This document shows, piece by piece, positions 9,189 through 17,987 of a stretch of 64,000 nucleotides of DNA. A program made the translations under genes and the position numbers. Every line of letters starts with the position of its first letter. Position 1 is the stretch's first letter. Under the pieces are notes generated by a model. The model was not told where the DNA came from. It ran no database searches and worked only from the letters and a program-made list of their open reading frames with translations. The DNA comes from BOG-908 sp965198915 (lineage in GTDB: Bacteria; Pseudomonadota; Alphaproteobacteria; Acetobacterales; Acetobacteraceae): contig CBDAQC010000002.1 of assembly GCA_965198915.1 (NCBI GenBank), forward strand, positions 868,001-932,000. Direction: 5' to 3'.

Positions 9189-10949
9189 TCAGGTCGGGCT
9201 GAACTGCAAGTCCGCCAGCCTCGCGTAAAGGCCACCTTCCCGTACCAGCGTGTCATGCGTGCCCTGCGCCACCATCTGGCCGCGCTCGATCACGATGATG
9301 CGGTCCGCGCGCCGTATGGTGGCCAGGCGGTGTGCGACCACCAGTGTGGTGCAGCCATGTCCCAGCACGGTAAGCGCATGCTGCACGGCCGCCTCGCTTT
9401 CGGAATCCAGCGCGCTGGTCGCCTCGTCCAGCAGCAATATCGGCGCGCGGCGCAGGATCGCGCGTGCGATCGCCACGCGCTGCCGCTGCCCGCCGGACAG
9501 CCGCACGCCCTTCTCGCCCAGGAAGGTGTCCAGCCCGTCCGGCAATTCGTGCAGGAAATCAGCCGCCGCCGCGCCGACCGCCGCGCGCACTTCCGCGTCC
9601 GTGGCATCCGGCCGGCCATAGCGCACATTCTCCCACGCGTTCGCGCTGAAGATGACCGGATCCTGCGGCACCACGGCCAGCCGGGCTCGCAAGGCGGCAG
9701 GATCGGCGTTGCGCACATCCACGCCGTCGACGCGCACCGTGCCGGATTGCGCGTCGTAGAAGCGCAACAGCAGTTGGAAGATCGTGGTCTTGCCGGCGCC
9801 GGACGGGCCGACCAGCGCCACGGTCTCGCCAGGCTGCACTGCAAAGCTCAGCCCGTCGAGCGCAGGCGCCTCAGGACGTGACGGGTAGCGGAAGGTGACC
9901 CGCTCGTACAAGAGTGTGCCAAGCGAGGGCTCCGGGAAACGCTGCGGATAGGCGGGTGCGGCAATCAGGGGACGTTCCGCCAGCAGGTCCGTCAGGCGGT
10001 CGGCCGCGCCCGCCGCCCGCTGCATCTCCCCCCAAAGCTCCGACAGGGTGCCGCCGGCGCCCGCCAGCGTGACGGCGTAGAAAACGAAGGCCGCAAGGTC
10101 ACCGCCGGTCATCCGGCCGGCGATCACGTCCTGCCCGCCCACCCACAGGCTGAACGTGATCGCGCCAAAGCCCAGCAGGATCACCACGAACACCAGCAGC
10201 GCACGCGTCCGGATGCGACGCACTGCCGCCGCCACGGATTGTTCGATCCGGTCGGAGAAGAGCCGGCGATCGACTGACTCGTGGGTGAAGGCCTGCACGG
10301 TTGAGAGCGCCGTCAGCGTCTCCTCCGCATAGGCGCCAAGGTCGCCGATGCGGTCCTGTGCCAGGCGGGAGAGTTTCTTCTCACGCCGGCCGAACACGAT
10401 GAGCGGTATTAAAACTACGGGCACCACAAGGACCACGATGCCGGCGAGCTTGGCGCTGGTGGCGATCAGCAGAGCGAGCGCGCCCACGGCCATGAGCAGG
10501 TTGCGTACCCACATGGAGATCGCAGAGCCGACCAGCGTTTGCAGCACGCTGACGTCGGCCGTCATGCGGGAGAGTATGTCGCCGGTACGCGCTGTCTCGA
10601 AGAAGCCGGGCGAGAGGGAGATAACGTGGTTGTAGAGCGCCCGGCGCAGGTCGGCGCCCACGCGTTCGCCCAGCCAGGAGATCAGCGAGAAGCGGGTGTA
10701 GGTGGCGACCGCCAGCGCCGCCACGACGGCGAACATGCCGAACGCCGCCATGTTGAGCGATGCGGGGCTACGATTGCCGAAGCCGCTGTCGATCAGGTGA
10801 CGCAGGCCCTGGCCGATGCCGAGCACCAGGCCGGCCGCCACCAGCAAGGAGAGGCTCGCCCCCGCGACGTGCCAGAGATACGGCCGAACGAACGGCAGCA
10901 GCAGGCGAAGCGAGCTGGGCGAGGCACGACTCCTGAGTTCCGCGGTCAT
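9189..10949 (-). CDS. ABC exporter (half-transporter, MsbA-like)
   Basis: A 586-aa fused membrane/ATPase half-transporter that should act as a homodimer in the inner membrane. Residues 1 to about 310 carry six hydrophobic segments; the ATPase shows Walker A GPSGAGKTT, a Q-loop at VPQDPVIFS, signature LSGGQRQRVAIARA, Walker B ILLLDEATSALDSES and the H-loop VVAHRLAT. Close in type to lipid A/multidrug exporters, but the cargo is not shown by sequence. The start at 10949 overlaps the stop of the enoyl-CoA hydratase gene (ATGA), so it is the last gene of the acyl-CoA operon and probably translationally coupled. An upstream in-frame extension of 49 codons is only antisense-like reading inside that gene. 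Confidence 0.9.
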   Translation of the reverse strand: MTAELRSRASPSSLRLLLPFVRPYLWHVAGASLSLLVAAGLVLGIGQGLRHLIDSGFGNRSPASLNMAAFGMFAVVAALAVATYTRFSLISWLGERVGADLRRALYNHVISLSPGFFETARTGDILSRMTADVSVLQTLVGSAISMWVRNLLMAVGALALLIATSAKLAGIVVLVVPVVLIPLIVFGRREKKLSRLAQDRIGDLGAYAEETLTALSTVQAFTHESVDRRLFSDRIEQSVAAAVRRIRTRALLVFVVILLGFGAITFSLWVGGQDVIAGRMTGGDLAAFVFYAVTLAGAGGTLSELWGEMQRAAGAADRLTDLLAERPLIAAPAYPQRFPEPSLGTLLYERVTFRYPSRPEAPALDGLSFAVQPGETVALVGPSGAGKTTIFQLLLRFYDAQSGTVRVDGVDVRNADPAALRARLAVVPQDPVIFSANAWENVRYGRPDATDAEVRAAVGAAAADFLHELPDGLDTFLGEKGVRLSGGQRQRVAIARAILRRAPILLLDEATSALDSESEAAVQHALTVLGHGCTTLVVAHRLATIRRADRIIVIERGQMVAQGTHDTLVREGGLYARLADLQFSPT

Positions 10950-11737
10950 ACGCCGCCTCCCGCCCGCGCCCAGGCAGGCGGGCGGCGCTCGAGAAAGGCG
11001 GCCACGCCCTCGCGTCCGTCCGGCGTCGCCCGTTGCGACGCGATGCGCCGCCCGGTCTCTTGCGTCAGCGCGTCGTCCACGCTGCGGCCCTCGCATAGAA
11101 ACACCAGCGACTTGGCTTCCGCCTGCGCCTGCGCTGATCCTGCGAGCAGGGCGGTAATCAGCGCCTCACGCGCGGTGTCGAGCGCCGCCGGCGGCGCTAC
11201 CTCGTGCACCAGCCCGATCTGCTGTGCGTGTTGCGCGGTGAACACTTCCGCCGTGGTGAAATACCGCCGCGCCTGCCGGGCGCCGATGGCGTTGATGACG
11301 TAGGGGCTGATCGCCGCGGGGATCAGCCCCAGCTTGACTTCGCTCAGGCAGAACTTCGCGCCCTCGGCCGCCAGCACGATGTCACAGCACGCGACGAGGC
11401 CGACCCCGCCGCCATAGGCGTTGCCCTGCACCACGGCGAGCGTCGGCTTCGGCAGGCGGTCCAGCGTGCGCATCAGGCCGGCGAGACGGGCGGCATCGGC
11501 GATGTTCTCCGCTTCGCCGTAGCTGGTCATGCGCCGCATCCAGCCGAGATCCGCGCCCGCAGAAAAGCTGCGTCCGGTGCTGGCCAGCACAAGCAGGCGC
11601 GTGTCCGGGTCGCGGCCGATCTCCTCCAGCTTGTCGGTCAGCGTACCGATCAGCACGTCGTCGAACGCGTTGTGCTTGTCCGGATTATCGAGCGTCAGCG
11701 TGGTCACGCCGCGCGGGTCGGTGTCGGTCAGGATCAC
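10946..11737 (-). CDS. Enoyl-CoA hydratase/isomerase family protein (methylglutaconyl-CoA hydratase type)
   Basis: A 263-aa crotonase-fold enzyme that hydrates an enoyl-CoA. Seen: oxyanion-hole segment TGRSFSAGADLGWMRRM, second oxyanion segment VVQGNAYGGGVGLVACCDI, and a catalytic Glu candidate in LSEVKLGLIPAAISPYV. The GADLxWM motif resembles LiuC-type methylglutaconyl-CoA hydratases of leucine/isovalerate breakdown, but its neighbours point to valine catabolism, so the exact substrate is open. It lies 111 bp after the 3-hydroxyisobutyryl-CoA hydrolase gene, with a degenerate family B repeat in the gap. Confidence 0.88.
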   Translation of the reverse strand: MILTDTDPRGVTTLTLDNPDKHNAFDDVLIGTLTDKLEEIGRDPDTRLLVLASTGRSFSAGADLGWMRRMTSYGEAENIADAARLAGLMRTLDRLPKPTLAVVQGNAYGGGVGLVACCDIVLAAEGAKFCLSEVKLGLIPAAISPYVINAIGARQARRYFTTAEVFTAQHAQQIGLVHEVAPPAALDTAREALITALLAGSAQAQAEAKSLVFLCEGRSVDDALTQETGRRIASQRATPDGREGVAAFLERRPPAWARAGGGV

Positions 11738-11799
11738 TGGTGCAGCCTACTGGAGAGTATCGTGTTGTAGATGGGCGCACCCGGACGCCGCGGAGGCAA

Positions 11800-11852
11800 G
11801 GCAGCAGAAGTTTTTCGGCTACTATCCAAAAAGCGCCTTCGCCTTCCTTCAA
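11800..11852. repeat. Family B hairpin repeat (degenerate)
   Basis: GCAGAAGTTTTTCGGCTACT, then ATCCAAAAAGCGCCTTCGCC. The conserved AGAAGTTTTT box and CCTTCC end remain, but the hairpin is partly lost. It lies between the hydrolase and hydratase genes of the acyl-CoA operon, directly after the hydrolase stop. Confidence 0.55.
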
Positions 11853-12865
11853 GGGCCGAAATAGGAATTCACCAGAGCCTCGCTTACGTCGCCAAGCGAA
11901 GCCGGGTCCCACCTCGGCGCCCTGTCCTTGTCGATCACTGCCGCCCGCACGCCCTCCACAAAATCGTGGCTTCGCATGCAGGACACGGCCAGTAACAGCT
12001 CCTGCGCCAGCGCCTGGTCCAGGTCGCTCATCGCCTCCGCTTCCCGCAACGCCCGCAAGGTCACCTTAAGCGAGGAAGGCGACTTGCCCGCGATTTCCCT
12101 TGCCGCCGCCTGCGCCGCCGGATGTTCGCTGGCGTGCAGCGCATCCAGGATCAGCTCGATTGTGGAATGTCGGTAGCAATCATCCATCCAGGCACGGTCG
12201 GCGCCGACCGCGGCAGGCGGCGGCGGCTCGGCGGCCTCGTCCAGGCAGGCGGCCACGGCCGCCTTCGCCTCGCAGGCGCACAGGCTTGCCGCCAGAGCAG
12301 GCAGGGCGGCGGAGGAGACGAAATAGTCGGCGAGACCGGCCAGTATGGCGTCCGCGGCGCCGACCCGCGCGCCGGTCAGCGCCAGATGCAGCCCCAGAGG
12401 CAGCTTGCGGCTCAGCAACCAGGTGGCGCCCACATCGGGGAACAGGCCGATCCCGGTCTCCGGCATGGCGAGCATTGTCCGCTCAGTCACCACCCGGTAG
12501 CTGCCGTGTGCGGAGACGCCGACGCCCCCGCCCATCACCACGCCGTCCATGAACGCCACGTATGGCTTGGGAAACGCCGCGATGCGTGCGTTCATCCGGT
12601 ATTCCGCGCCGAAAAACGCGGCCGGCACGGCCGTGTCGCCGGCCCGCGCTGCCTCGTAGAGCAACCGGATGTCACCACCGGCGCAAAGCGCCCGCCCGCC
12701 GGCGCCGTCCACGATGACCAGAGACACGGCCGGATCGCCGGCCCAGCCGATCAGCGTGGCGTCGATCGCCTCGCACATCTCCTGTGTGAGGGCGTTCAGC
12801 GCCTGCGGCCGGTTCAGCGTGATACGGCCGGCATGTCCCTCGATCCGCGTCTCGACATCGGCCAT
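11849..12865 (-). CDS. 3-hydroxyisobutyryl-CoA hydrolase
   Basis: A 338-aa crotonase-superfamily thioesterase that releases 3-hydroxyisobutyrate in valine degradation. It is longer than ordinary enoyl-CoA hydratases and carries the hydrolase signatures: RALCAGGDIRLLYEA, a long insert with FFGAEYRMNARIAAFPKPYV, MDGVVMGGGVGVSAHGSYRV and the catalytic MPETGIGLFPDVGATWLLSR. The ATG at 12865 begins one base after the stop of the acyl-CoA dehydrogenase (TGACATG), which fits translational coupling; a TTG at 12874 overlapping that gene is the alternative start. Confidence 0.92.
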   Translation of the reverse strand: MADVETRIEGHAGRITLNRPQALNALTQEMCEAIDATLIGWAGDPAVSLVIVDGAGGRALCAGGDIRLLYEAARAGDTAVPAAFFGAEYRMNARIAAFPKPYVAFMDGVVMGGGVGVSAHGSYRVVTERTMLAMPETGIGLFPDVGATWLLSRKLPLGLHLALTGARVGAADAILAGLADYFVSSAALPALAASLCACEAKAAVAACLDEAAEPPPPAAVGADRAWMDDCYRHSTIELILDALHASEHPAAQAAAREIAGKSPSSLKVTLRALREAEAMSDLDQALAQELLLAVSCMRSHDFVEGVRAAVIDKDRAPRWDPASLGDVSEALVNSYFGP

Positions 12866-12866
12866 G

Positions 12867-14048
12867 TCAGGCAACGCCCGCCGATTTCAGCAATGCGCGC
12901 GAGACGATCACCCGCATGATCTCGTTGGTGCCTTCCAGTATCTGGTGCACGCGCAAGTCGCGCACGATCTTCTCCACGCCGTACTCCGCCAGGTAACCAT
13001 AGCCGCCATGCAGCTGCAGCGCCTGGTTGGCAACGTTGAAGCCCGTGTCGGTGACAAACCGCTTCGCACTCGCGCACAGCATGCCGGCGTTGGCTGCCTT
13101 GGCATCGAGCGCGCCGGCCGCGCGCCACAAAATGCTGCGTGCGGCTTCCAGTTCGGTGCTCATGTCGGCCAAGCGGAACTGCAGCGCCTGGAACTCTGCC
13201 AGTTTCTGCCCGAAGGCGCGGCGCTCGCCCATATAGGCCAGCGTCTTTTCCAGCGCAGATTGCGCGCCGCCCAGCGAGCAGGCCGCTATGTTGAGCCGGC
13301 CGCCATCCAGCCCGGCCATCGCCATCCTGAAGCCGGTGCCCTCGGCACCCAGGCGCCGGGATGCCGGCACGCGGACGCCTTCCAGGATCACCTGCCGCGT
13401 CGGCTGGGCGTTCCACCCCATCTTACGCTCGTTGGCGCCGAAGCTGAGGCCGCGGTCGCCAAGCTCCACCAGGAAGGCGCTCACCCCGCCGGCACCGGGA
13501 CCGCCCGTGCGCGCCATGACCAGGTAGATATCTGCGGCGCCCGCGCCGGAGATGAACTGCTTCACACCGTCCAGCACGTAGTCGCCGCCGTCGAGCCGCG
13601 CCCGCGTGGTCAGTGACGCAGCGTCCGAACCGGCGCCAGGCTCGGTCAGGCAGTAGGCGCCCAGCCTTTCCATGCGGCAGAGCCCAGGCACCCACGCCGC
13701 CCGTTGCTCCTCGCTGGCGAAGCGGTCGATCATCCAGGTGACCATGTTGTGTATGCTGATATAGGCCGCCACAGCCGGGCAGCCGGTGCTCAGCGCCTCG
13801 AAGATCAGCGCCGCGTCCAGCCGCCCCAGCCCGGTGCCGCCATGCTGCTCACCCACATAGATGCCGGCCATGCCGAGTGCCGCCGTCTGGCGTATGACAT
13901 CGACCGGAAAATGCTTCTCAGCATCCCAGCGCAGCGCGTGCGGCGCCAGATGCGCGTCGGCAAAGCCACGCGCCATGTCCACGATCGCGTGCTGGTCATC
14001 GCTCAGCGTGAACGGGGCAGGGGGAGCCGCCGGCATCATGCTGTCCAT
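12867..14048 (-). CDS. Acyl-CoA dehydrogenase (isobutyryl-CoA dehydrogenase type)
   Basis: A 393-aa FAD enzyme that alpha,beta-dehydrogenates a short branched acyl-CoA. Family segments: GMAGIYVGEQHGGTGLGRLD, YCLTEPGAGSDAASL (flavin/substrate), MGWNAQPTRQVILEGVRVP, RRAFGQKLAEFQALQFRLAD and the C-terminal QLHGGYGYLAEYGVEKIVRD followed by QILEGTNEIMRVIVSR. The catalytic base position lies in this C-terminal region. Its place as first gene of an operon with a 3-hydroxyisobutyryl-CoA hydrolase supports an isobutyryl-CoA (valine) role. The ATG at 14048 has an excellent AAGGAGG eight bases upstream, which decides the start against the longer open frame. Confidence 0.93.
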   Translation of the reverse strand: MDSMMPAAPPAPFTLSDDQHAIVDMARGFADAHLAPHALRWDAEKHFPVDVIRQTAALGMAGIYVGEQHGGTGLGRLDAALIFEALSTGCPAVAAYISIHNMVTWMIDRFASEEQRAAWVPGLCRMERLGAYCLTEPGAGSDAASLTTRARLDGGDYVLDGVKQFISGAGAADIYLVMARTGGPGAGGVSAFLVELGDRGLSFGANERKMGWNAQPTRQVILEGVRVPASRRLGAEGTGFRMAMAGLDGGRLNIAACSLGGAQSALEKTLAYMGERRAFGQKLAEFQALQFRLADMSTELEAARSILWRAAGALDAKAANAGMLCASAKRFVTDTGFNVANQALQLHGGYGYLAEYGVEKIVRDLRVHQILEGTNEIMRVIVSRALLKSAGVA

Positions 14049-14376
14049 CGGGGTGGCCTCCTTCGGCAATCGTTTCTGGGTGTGTGCCACCCCGGAATAT
14101 GGGCGGCAAACGCGGCGTGACAGGACGGTCGCACTTAGTTTCGTGTCGCCGTCTGTCAGGTGGGCGGCCAAAAGCGGCAACATTCAGGAACTGGCCGATG
14201 ACGTCGCCCAAACCGCCGGCATCGCGAAAGCGCGGGGGATGGGCACTCGGTGCGGCAACCTCGGCCATAACTACCGCCGGGGAGGAAGCGTTGAAAAGCT
14301 GGCGCATCGGAGCCTTGTCACCGTGCAATTCGCGCCGGAGCTCTGCGTCCGGGAGCGCTGGCGGGCCCGGCGCCAG
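14049..14376. other. Intergenic stretch upstream of the acyl-CoA operon
   Basis: A 328-bp region with no convincing gene. It contains the AAGGAGG ribosome-binding site of the acyl-CoA dehydrogenase gene (about 14055-14061) and presumably its promoter. Open frames here are short and lack family or codon support. Confidence 0.5.
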
Positions 14377-14377
14377 C
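14357..14377. terminator. Hairpin at the end of the 80-aa gene (possible terminator)
   Basis: GCTGGCG, loop GGCCCGG, CGCCAGC: a perfect 7-bp stem whose right arm reaches the first base of the stop codon of the minus-strand 80-aa gene. No T-run follows, so factor-independent termination is uncertain. Confidence 0.4.
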
Positions 14378-14619
14378 TAGGCCGGCTCGGGCACAATCCC
14401 GAACGCTGCCAGGAAGATCGGCTCGCCGTAATCGCCGGCTTCTTCGTCGGCCGTCACCTTTATCACGTGGCCGCCTATCGCCGAGCCGGAGGCTACTGCC
14501 TTCTCCGCGCGCCTTTCTCCTTCCGCAGGAGTGCGGCAGGCTACGGGCACGCCCGGCGTGACGGCGCCGCGTTTGCCTCGCGTGTAGGGAAGAAAGACGA
14601 TCCGTTCAGCAGTCGCCAT
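14377..14619 (-). CDS. Small conserved-looking protein of unknown function
   Basis: An 80-aa soluble protein, MATAERIVFLPYTRGKRGAV at the start and DYGEPIFLAAFGIVPEPA at the end. No signal peptide, membrane segment or known motif was recognised. Composition is ordinary for this genome (mixed charge, even codon use), which favours a real gene. It is divergent from the 141-aa gene. No strong ribosome-binding site precedes the ATG; a GGAGG lies about 22 bases further upstream, ahead of a different ATG. Confidence 0.55.
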   Translation of the reverse strand: MATAERIVFLPYTRGKRGAVTPGVPVACRTPAEGERRAEKAVASGSAIGGHVIKVTADEEAGDYGEPIFLAAFGIVPEPA

Positions 14620-14855
14620 GGCCGACTCGAGTGTTCATGAAATCCTCCGTGCTGCGGTCCAGCCTAGCGGCAATTGGCACATCACGGGCGAAAAGCCTGG
14701 CTGCGTGCCGTGATTCAGCTTGCAAGCAAGGGCAGCCGCCTGCGATAAGCCGCCTCCCGCCGCCAGACCGTTTCAGGCAGGCCCGTGCTTGCGCTTCGGA
14801 AAATCGAGCGGCAGCGTGTGCCAGAACGGCGTCGGTTCGCCTAGGAGCAGCCACC

Positions 14856-15281
14856 GTGTCTCAGCCTTCGTTGCGGATAACCCATTTCGAGGCGCAGACC
14901 CCGCCCGCCGACTACGTGTTCGATGTCTGGAACCCGCTCGAAGGCAAATACGAGCGTATGCCGAGTTTCGAAGACGGCATGGAACGCGTGCAGCGCATCG
15001 CGCAGGCGATACGCGAGATGTGGGTGAGCAAGGATGACAAGCTGGCGACGCTGAACAGCCCGCCGGCGCCAGTGCCCGGCGAAGAGTTTGCGGAGTTTCG
15101 CGTCACCGCCCAGGCGCAGCGCAGCTACGACATACGTAGTTTCGACGCGCCGGAATGGAGCTATTTCCGCGGCTATATCAGCCAGGCGGCCGAGCGTATC
15201 AGCGGCGAGGTCGGCTTCGTGCTGGCGCCGTCACTGAAGCCGGCGCCACCGGCCCAGCGTGCGCAGGCTAAATCGGCGTAA
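14856..15281 (+). CDS. Hypothetical protein, 141 aa
   Basis: A soluble protein of unknown function. The GTG at 14856 has AGGAG nine bases upstream and is preferred over the longer open frame. Features: VFDVWNPLEGKYERMPSFED near the N-terminus, a central helical stretch with several Arg/Glu, YDIRSFDAPEWSYFRGYISQ, then a Pro/Ala-rich tail. No catalytic motif recognised. It lies between the 80-aa gene and the exopolysaccharide cluster, with no overlap with either. Confidence 0.6.
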   Translation: MSQPSLRITHFEAQTPPADYVFDVWNPLEGKYERMPSFEDGMERVQRIAQAIREMWVSKDDKLATLNSPPAPVPGEEFAEFRVTAQAQRSYDIRSFDAPEWSYFRGYISQAAERISGEVGFVLAPSLKPAPPAQRAQAKSA

Positions 15282-15404
15282 GCAAACAATTGGCTGGCAG
15301 CCTGTATAAACGCCGCTGCTGATCTCCGACCACCTGCTGACGAGAGCGCTATGCAGGCGATGAGATCAGGCTTCTTGCTTCTATCTTCAGGGAAGACAGT
15401 CTGC

Positions 15405-16121
15405 CTAGCGCTGATTGCTGACGAGCGGATTCAAATTATAACTGAAGCCCCAGTTCACCGGCACGAATTGCTGGAAGTGCTGGTTGAACCAGACATATAT
15501 CTGCGCGATCCCGGTCCGCGGCACATAAACGACATCGAACGGTGCCAGCACTACGTCAGCCGCCGGGTTTGTGCCCGTCATCGCGGCACGATAATCCACC
15601 GACAGCACAAGCGGACGGTTGCCGGTTGCGTGGCGCACGATGAACACGTGGGTGTCGTCGCCAGTGGTGCGCAGGCCACCCGCGCGCGCCACCGCCTGCA
15701 ACAGCGTCAGCGTAGGCCCCTGCGTGGTGAACTCGCCGGGCGAGACGACGTCACCTGCCACATAGACGCGCGCGGGCGAGGCGCTTTTCACTTCCACCGT
15801 AAGCTTCGGGTCTTTCAATTCGCTGGCATAGGCGCGCTGCAAATCTGCGGCGATCTCGTCCGGCGTGCGCCCGGCTGCCTGCACGGATTGCACCAGAGTG
15901 GTGCCAAGCCGGCCGTCCGGCCGCACGGTCACGTCCTCGTCCAGTTCCGGCGCGGTGTAGAGCCGCACGCCCAGAACGTCGCCCACCTGGACCAGATAGG
16001 GCTGCGGCGACCCGGCGAGCGGTGCCGGCGGCAGGTCGTGCGCCGTCGGAACGCAGCCGCCGAGACAGACTGCCAGCACCACGAGCGGCAGCCGGACGCA
16101 GCTAGGTCCTGACGGCACCAT
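15405..16121 (-). CDS. Polysaccharide export outer-membrane lipoprotein (Wza/BexD-like)
   Basis: A 238-aa secreted protein with a lipobox (VVLAVCLGGC, lipidated Cys near residue 22), a polysaccharide biosynthesis/export domain (YLVQVGDVLGVRLYTAPELD, then VTVRPDGRLGTTLVQSVQAA) and one SLBB-type domain (ARVYVAGDVVSPGEFTTQGP, LLQAVARAGGL). It is shorter than E. coli Wza (about 380 aa) and matches the compact alphaproteobacterial form. It should form the outer-membrane exit for an exopolysaccharide. Its first 20 bases overlap the end of the preceding coiled-coil gene, so it is the last gene of a three-gene minus-strand run. Confidence 0.9.
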   Translation of the reverse strand: MVPSGPSCVRLPLVVLAVCLGGCVPTAHDLPPAPLAGSPQPYLVQVGDVLGVRLYTAPELDEDVTVRPDGRLGTTLVQSVQAAGRTPDEIAADLQRAYASELKDPKLTVEVKSASPARVYVAGDVVSPGEFTTQGPTLTLLQAVARAGGLRTTGDDTHVFIVRHATGNRPLVLSVDYRAAMTGTNPAADVVLAPFDVVYVPRTGIAQIYVWFNQHFQQFVPVNWGFSYNLNPLVSNQR

Positions 16122-17250
16122 CTACCTCGCCACGGCGTACGGCCTCGACCAACGGCACGCCCGTGATGCCTGGGTGAGCCTCGAGATAGGCGACACTGTC
16201 GAACCACGGGCCCGGGTCGGCGCCGCGCGGTCCGCCGACCAGCAGGTAATGGAAGACAGGATCGAGCGCCGCGCCTTCGGACAGAGCCGGGTTGGAGGCG
16301 ATGTACCACGCCGCGTCGAATAGCGGGCTGGCGCGGACGAGGGCTGCGTCCTCCAGCACTTGCGGCGGCGGTGGCGTCCGTCGGCGGGACAGTCTGGCGA
16401 GCAACCCGCGGCGTGAATGGACGGGCAGCGTGACCGCCGGCAGGTCCGGCGCCCGCAAGGCGTTCAGCGCCGGCAGGTCGCGCGCCAAAGTTGCGAGCGC
16501 GTTGCGGGCCGCCGCCGCCGCCTCCAGCCGGACCCAGCTGCGAAGCCCGTCCCAACCGGTGTTGCGTGCCTCCATCTCCTGCAGGCTCGCCTCCGCCGTC
16601 TGCACCGCCTCCGCCAGTCGCGCCGCACGCGTGGCTGCCAGTGACAGCTCCTCCTCGTGGCGACGCGAGGCCGCGCGCAGGCCGTCGAGTTCCGCCTCAC
16701 GCGCCGCCAGGGCAGCGCGGGCGGCCGCCAGTTCGGTGCGCACCGAGCGTTCGGCGTCCGCCACCGCCTCACGCTGCGCGGCGGCGGCATCGGCCCCAAG
16801 CTGCAGCCGGTCGGTGAACGCGGCCAGGTCACCCTCGGCGGCGGTAGCGGCCCGATCGACCAGGAAAGCACCGGCGGAGACGAAACGCGCATCGAATTCG
16901 ATGACGGGCTGGTAGCCGAGTTCGGCAAACAGCTCGAACCATTGCGGCAGTTCGGGCAGCGCGGGGCTGGTGCCGGTGGTGTCCGTACCCAGCGGAGTGG
17001 TGGCCAGCAGCAGCCGGTCGCTGGCGCGGGCAAGCGCCTCGACCGTCAGGCGGGTAGCCGGCAAGTCCGCCGCGCCGGATGGTGCCAGCAGTACTGCCAG
17101 GTCGAAGCCTTGCGGCGGGTCCGCGCCGGCCAGCAGTTCTGCCGCGGCACCCGCTGCCTCCAGCTCGCCGGCTAGCGCCTCCGCGCCGTCGCCGGCCACC
17201 AGCACGGAGACCAGCATGAGTTCGGACACGAGCCGGTCGGCGATCGACAT
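16102..17250 (-). CDS. Coiled-coil protein with C-terminal FDxxxYLxxxP repeats (exopolysaccharide cluster)
   Basis: A 382-aa protein of unknown function. Residues 1 to about 140 look like a nucleotide/SAM-type alpha/beta fold fragment (LMLVSVLVAGDGAEALAGEL, DLAVLLAPSGAADLP). Residues 150-260 are a long Ala/Arg/Glu coiled coil. The C-terminus carries two copies of a motif found in polysaccharide-linked glycosyl- and sulfotransferases: FDAAWYIASNPAL then DPVFHYLLVGG, and FDSVAYLEAHPGI. The ATG overlaps the upstream stop by one base (TGATG). Its position between a DUF4214-like gene and the Wza-like gene suggests a role in polysaccharide assembly. Confidence 0.75.
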   Translation of the reverse strand: MSIADRLVSELMLVSVLVAGDGAEALAGELEAAGAAAELLAGADPPQGFDLAVLLAPSGAADLPATRLTVEALARASDRLLLATTPLGTDTTGTSPALPELPQWFELFAELGYQPVIEFDARFVSAGAFLVDRAATAAEGDLAAFTDRLQLGADAAAAQREAVADAERSVRTELAAARAALAAREAELDGLRAASRRHEEELSLAATRAARLAEAVQTAEASLQEMEARNTGWDGLRSWVRLEAAAAARNALATLARDLPALNALRAPDLPAVTLPVHSRRGLLARLSRRRTPPPPQVLEDAALVRASPLFDAAWYIASNPALSEGAALDPVFHYLLVGGPRGADPGPWFDSVAYLEAHPGITGVPLVEAVRRGEVDGAVRT

Positions 17251-17987
17251 CACGCGGCGTCCCGCGTCGCGGTAGGACGGTCGGAGAGGGTGAAGGGAAA
17301 ACGCGGGTCGAACGGGCCGGGAAGGTCGGCGGCCGATTCGGCCCGCTCCCGCGAGGCGAGGCACTCCAGCAGAAGGCCGCGCGGCGTTATGCGACCGGCC
17401 GCCAGGCTTTGCACGTTCATCCTGCTCTCGGGCTCGCTGGGCCAGCGGCCGAGGACGAAGCGGAACACAGCATCGGTGAACCGTGCAGGGCCAAGCCGGG
17501 CACAGTTTGCCTCAAGATATAGGCAGGCTGGATAGGCGGCCACGTCCGCCACTGTCCAGCCCTGCGGACGATGCAAGATGTCCTCCACGCGCTCCGAGGT
17601 CGGCGGGTCCAGTTCGGGCACGTCCACCCGCATGGGGGCGGCTGCGTCATGGGTAGGCATGTGCAGCATCACCATGCCGGACCCCGGCGGCAGCGGACGC
17701 AGCAGCCTTGCCTGAAAACCATGATGCCCATGGCCCAGGCCGCCTTGCAGCACATCGCGGCGGAACAGGCTGGCCATGGCCTCGGCTACCGTTTCCCCGG
17801 CATAGGTCACCTGCACGCGGCAGGCATCCGGCCGCTCGTCGTCGCGCACCCAACCCAGGAACACGCCGCTGGAGGTGAGTGCGTCGATCTTGCCCTGGAT
17901 CAGGTTGGCGAACTCCGTGGCGTTCTGTTCCTTGCAGGAAGGACGGCATTCTTTCCTGAAAGACAGAAGAAAAAGGCTTTTGTCCAC
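17250..17987 (-). CDS. DUF4214-like protein of the exopolysaccharide cluster, start unclear
   Basis: A protein of up to 245 aa. The C-terminal half (FTDAVFRFVLGRWPSEPESR, AAGRITPRGLLLECLASRE) resembles DUF4214, a domain common in surface-polysaccharide enzymes and S-layer-like proteins; the N-terminal half is unknown. The start is a problem: in frame upstream of EFANLIQGKIDAL there is no ATG or TTG, only the GTG at 17987, which lies inside a family B repeat and would make the repeat encode VDKSLFLLSFRKECRPS. The next GTG is at 17864. Either the gene uses one of these, or the repeat has replaced its original start. Confidence 0.7.
   Translation of the reverse strand: MDKSLFLLSFRKECRPSCKEQNATEFANLIQGKIDALTSSGVFLGWVRDDERPDACRVQVTYAGETVAEAMASLFRRDVLQGGLGHGHHGFQARLLRPLPPGSGMVMLHMPTHDAAAPMRVDVPELDPPTSERVEDILHRPQGWTVADVAAYPACLYLEANCARLGPARFTDAVFRFVLGRWPSEPESRMNVQSLAAGRITPRGLLLECLASRERAESAADLPGPFDPRFPFTLSDRPTATRDAA

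Noticed and set aside
13996..14328. 110-codon minus-strand frame upstream of the acyl-CoA dehydrogenase
   Set aside because: Overlaps the AAGGAGG site and start of the real gene, with no motif or convincing ribosome-binding site.
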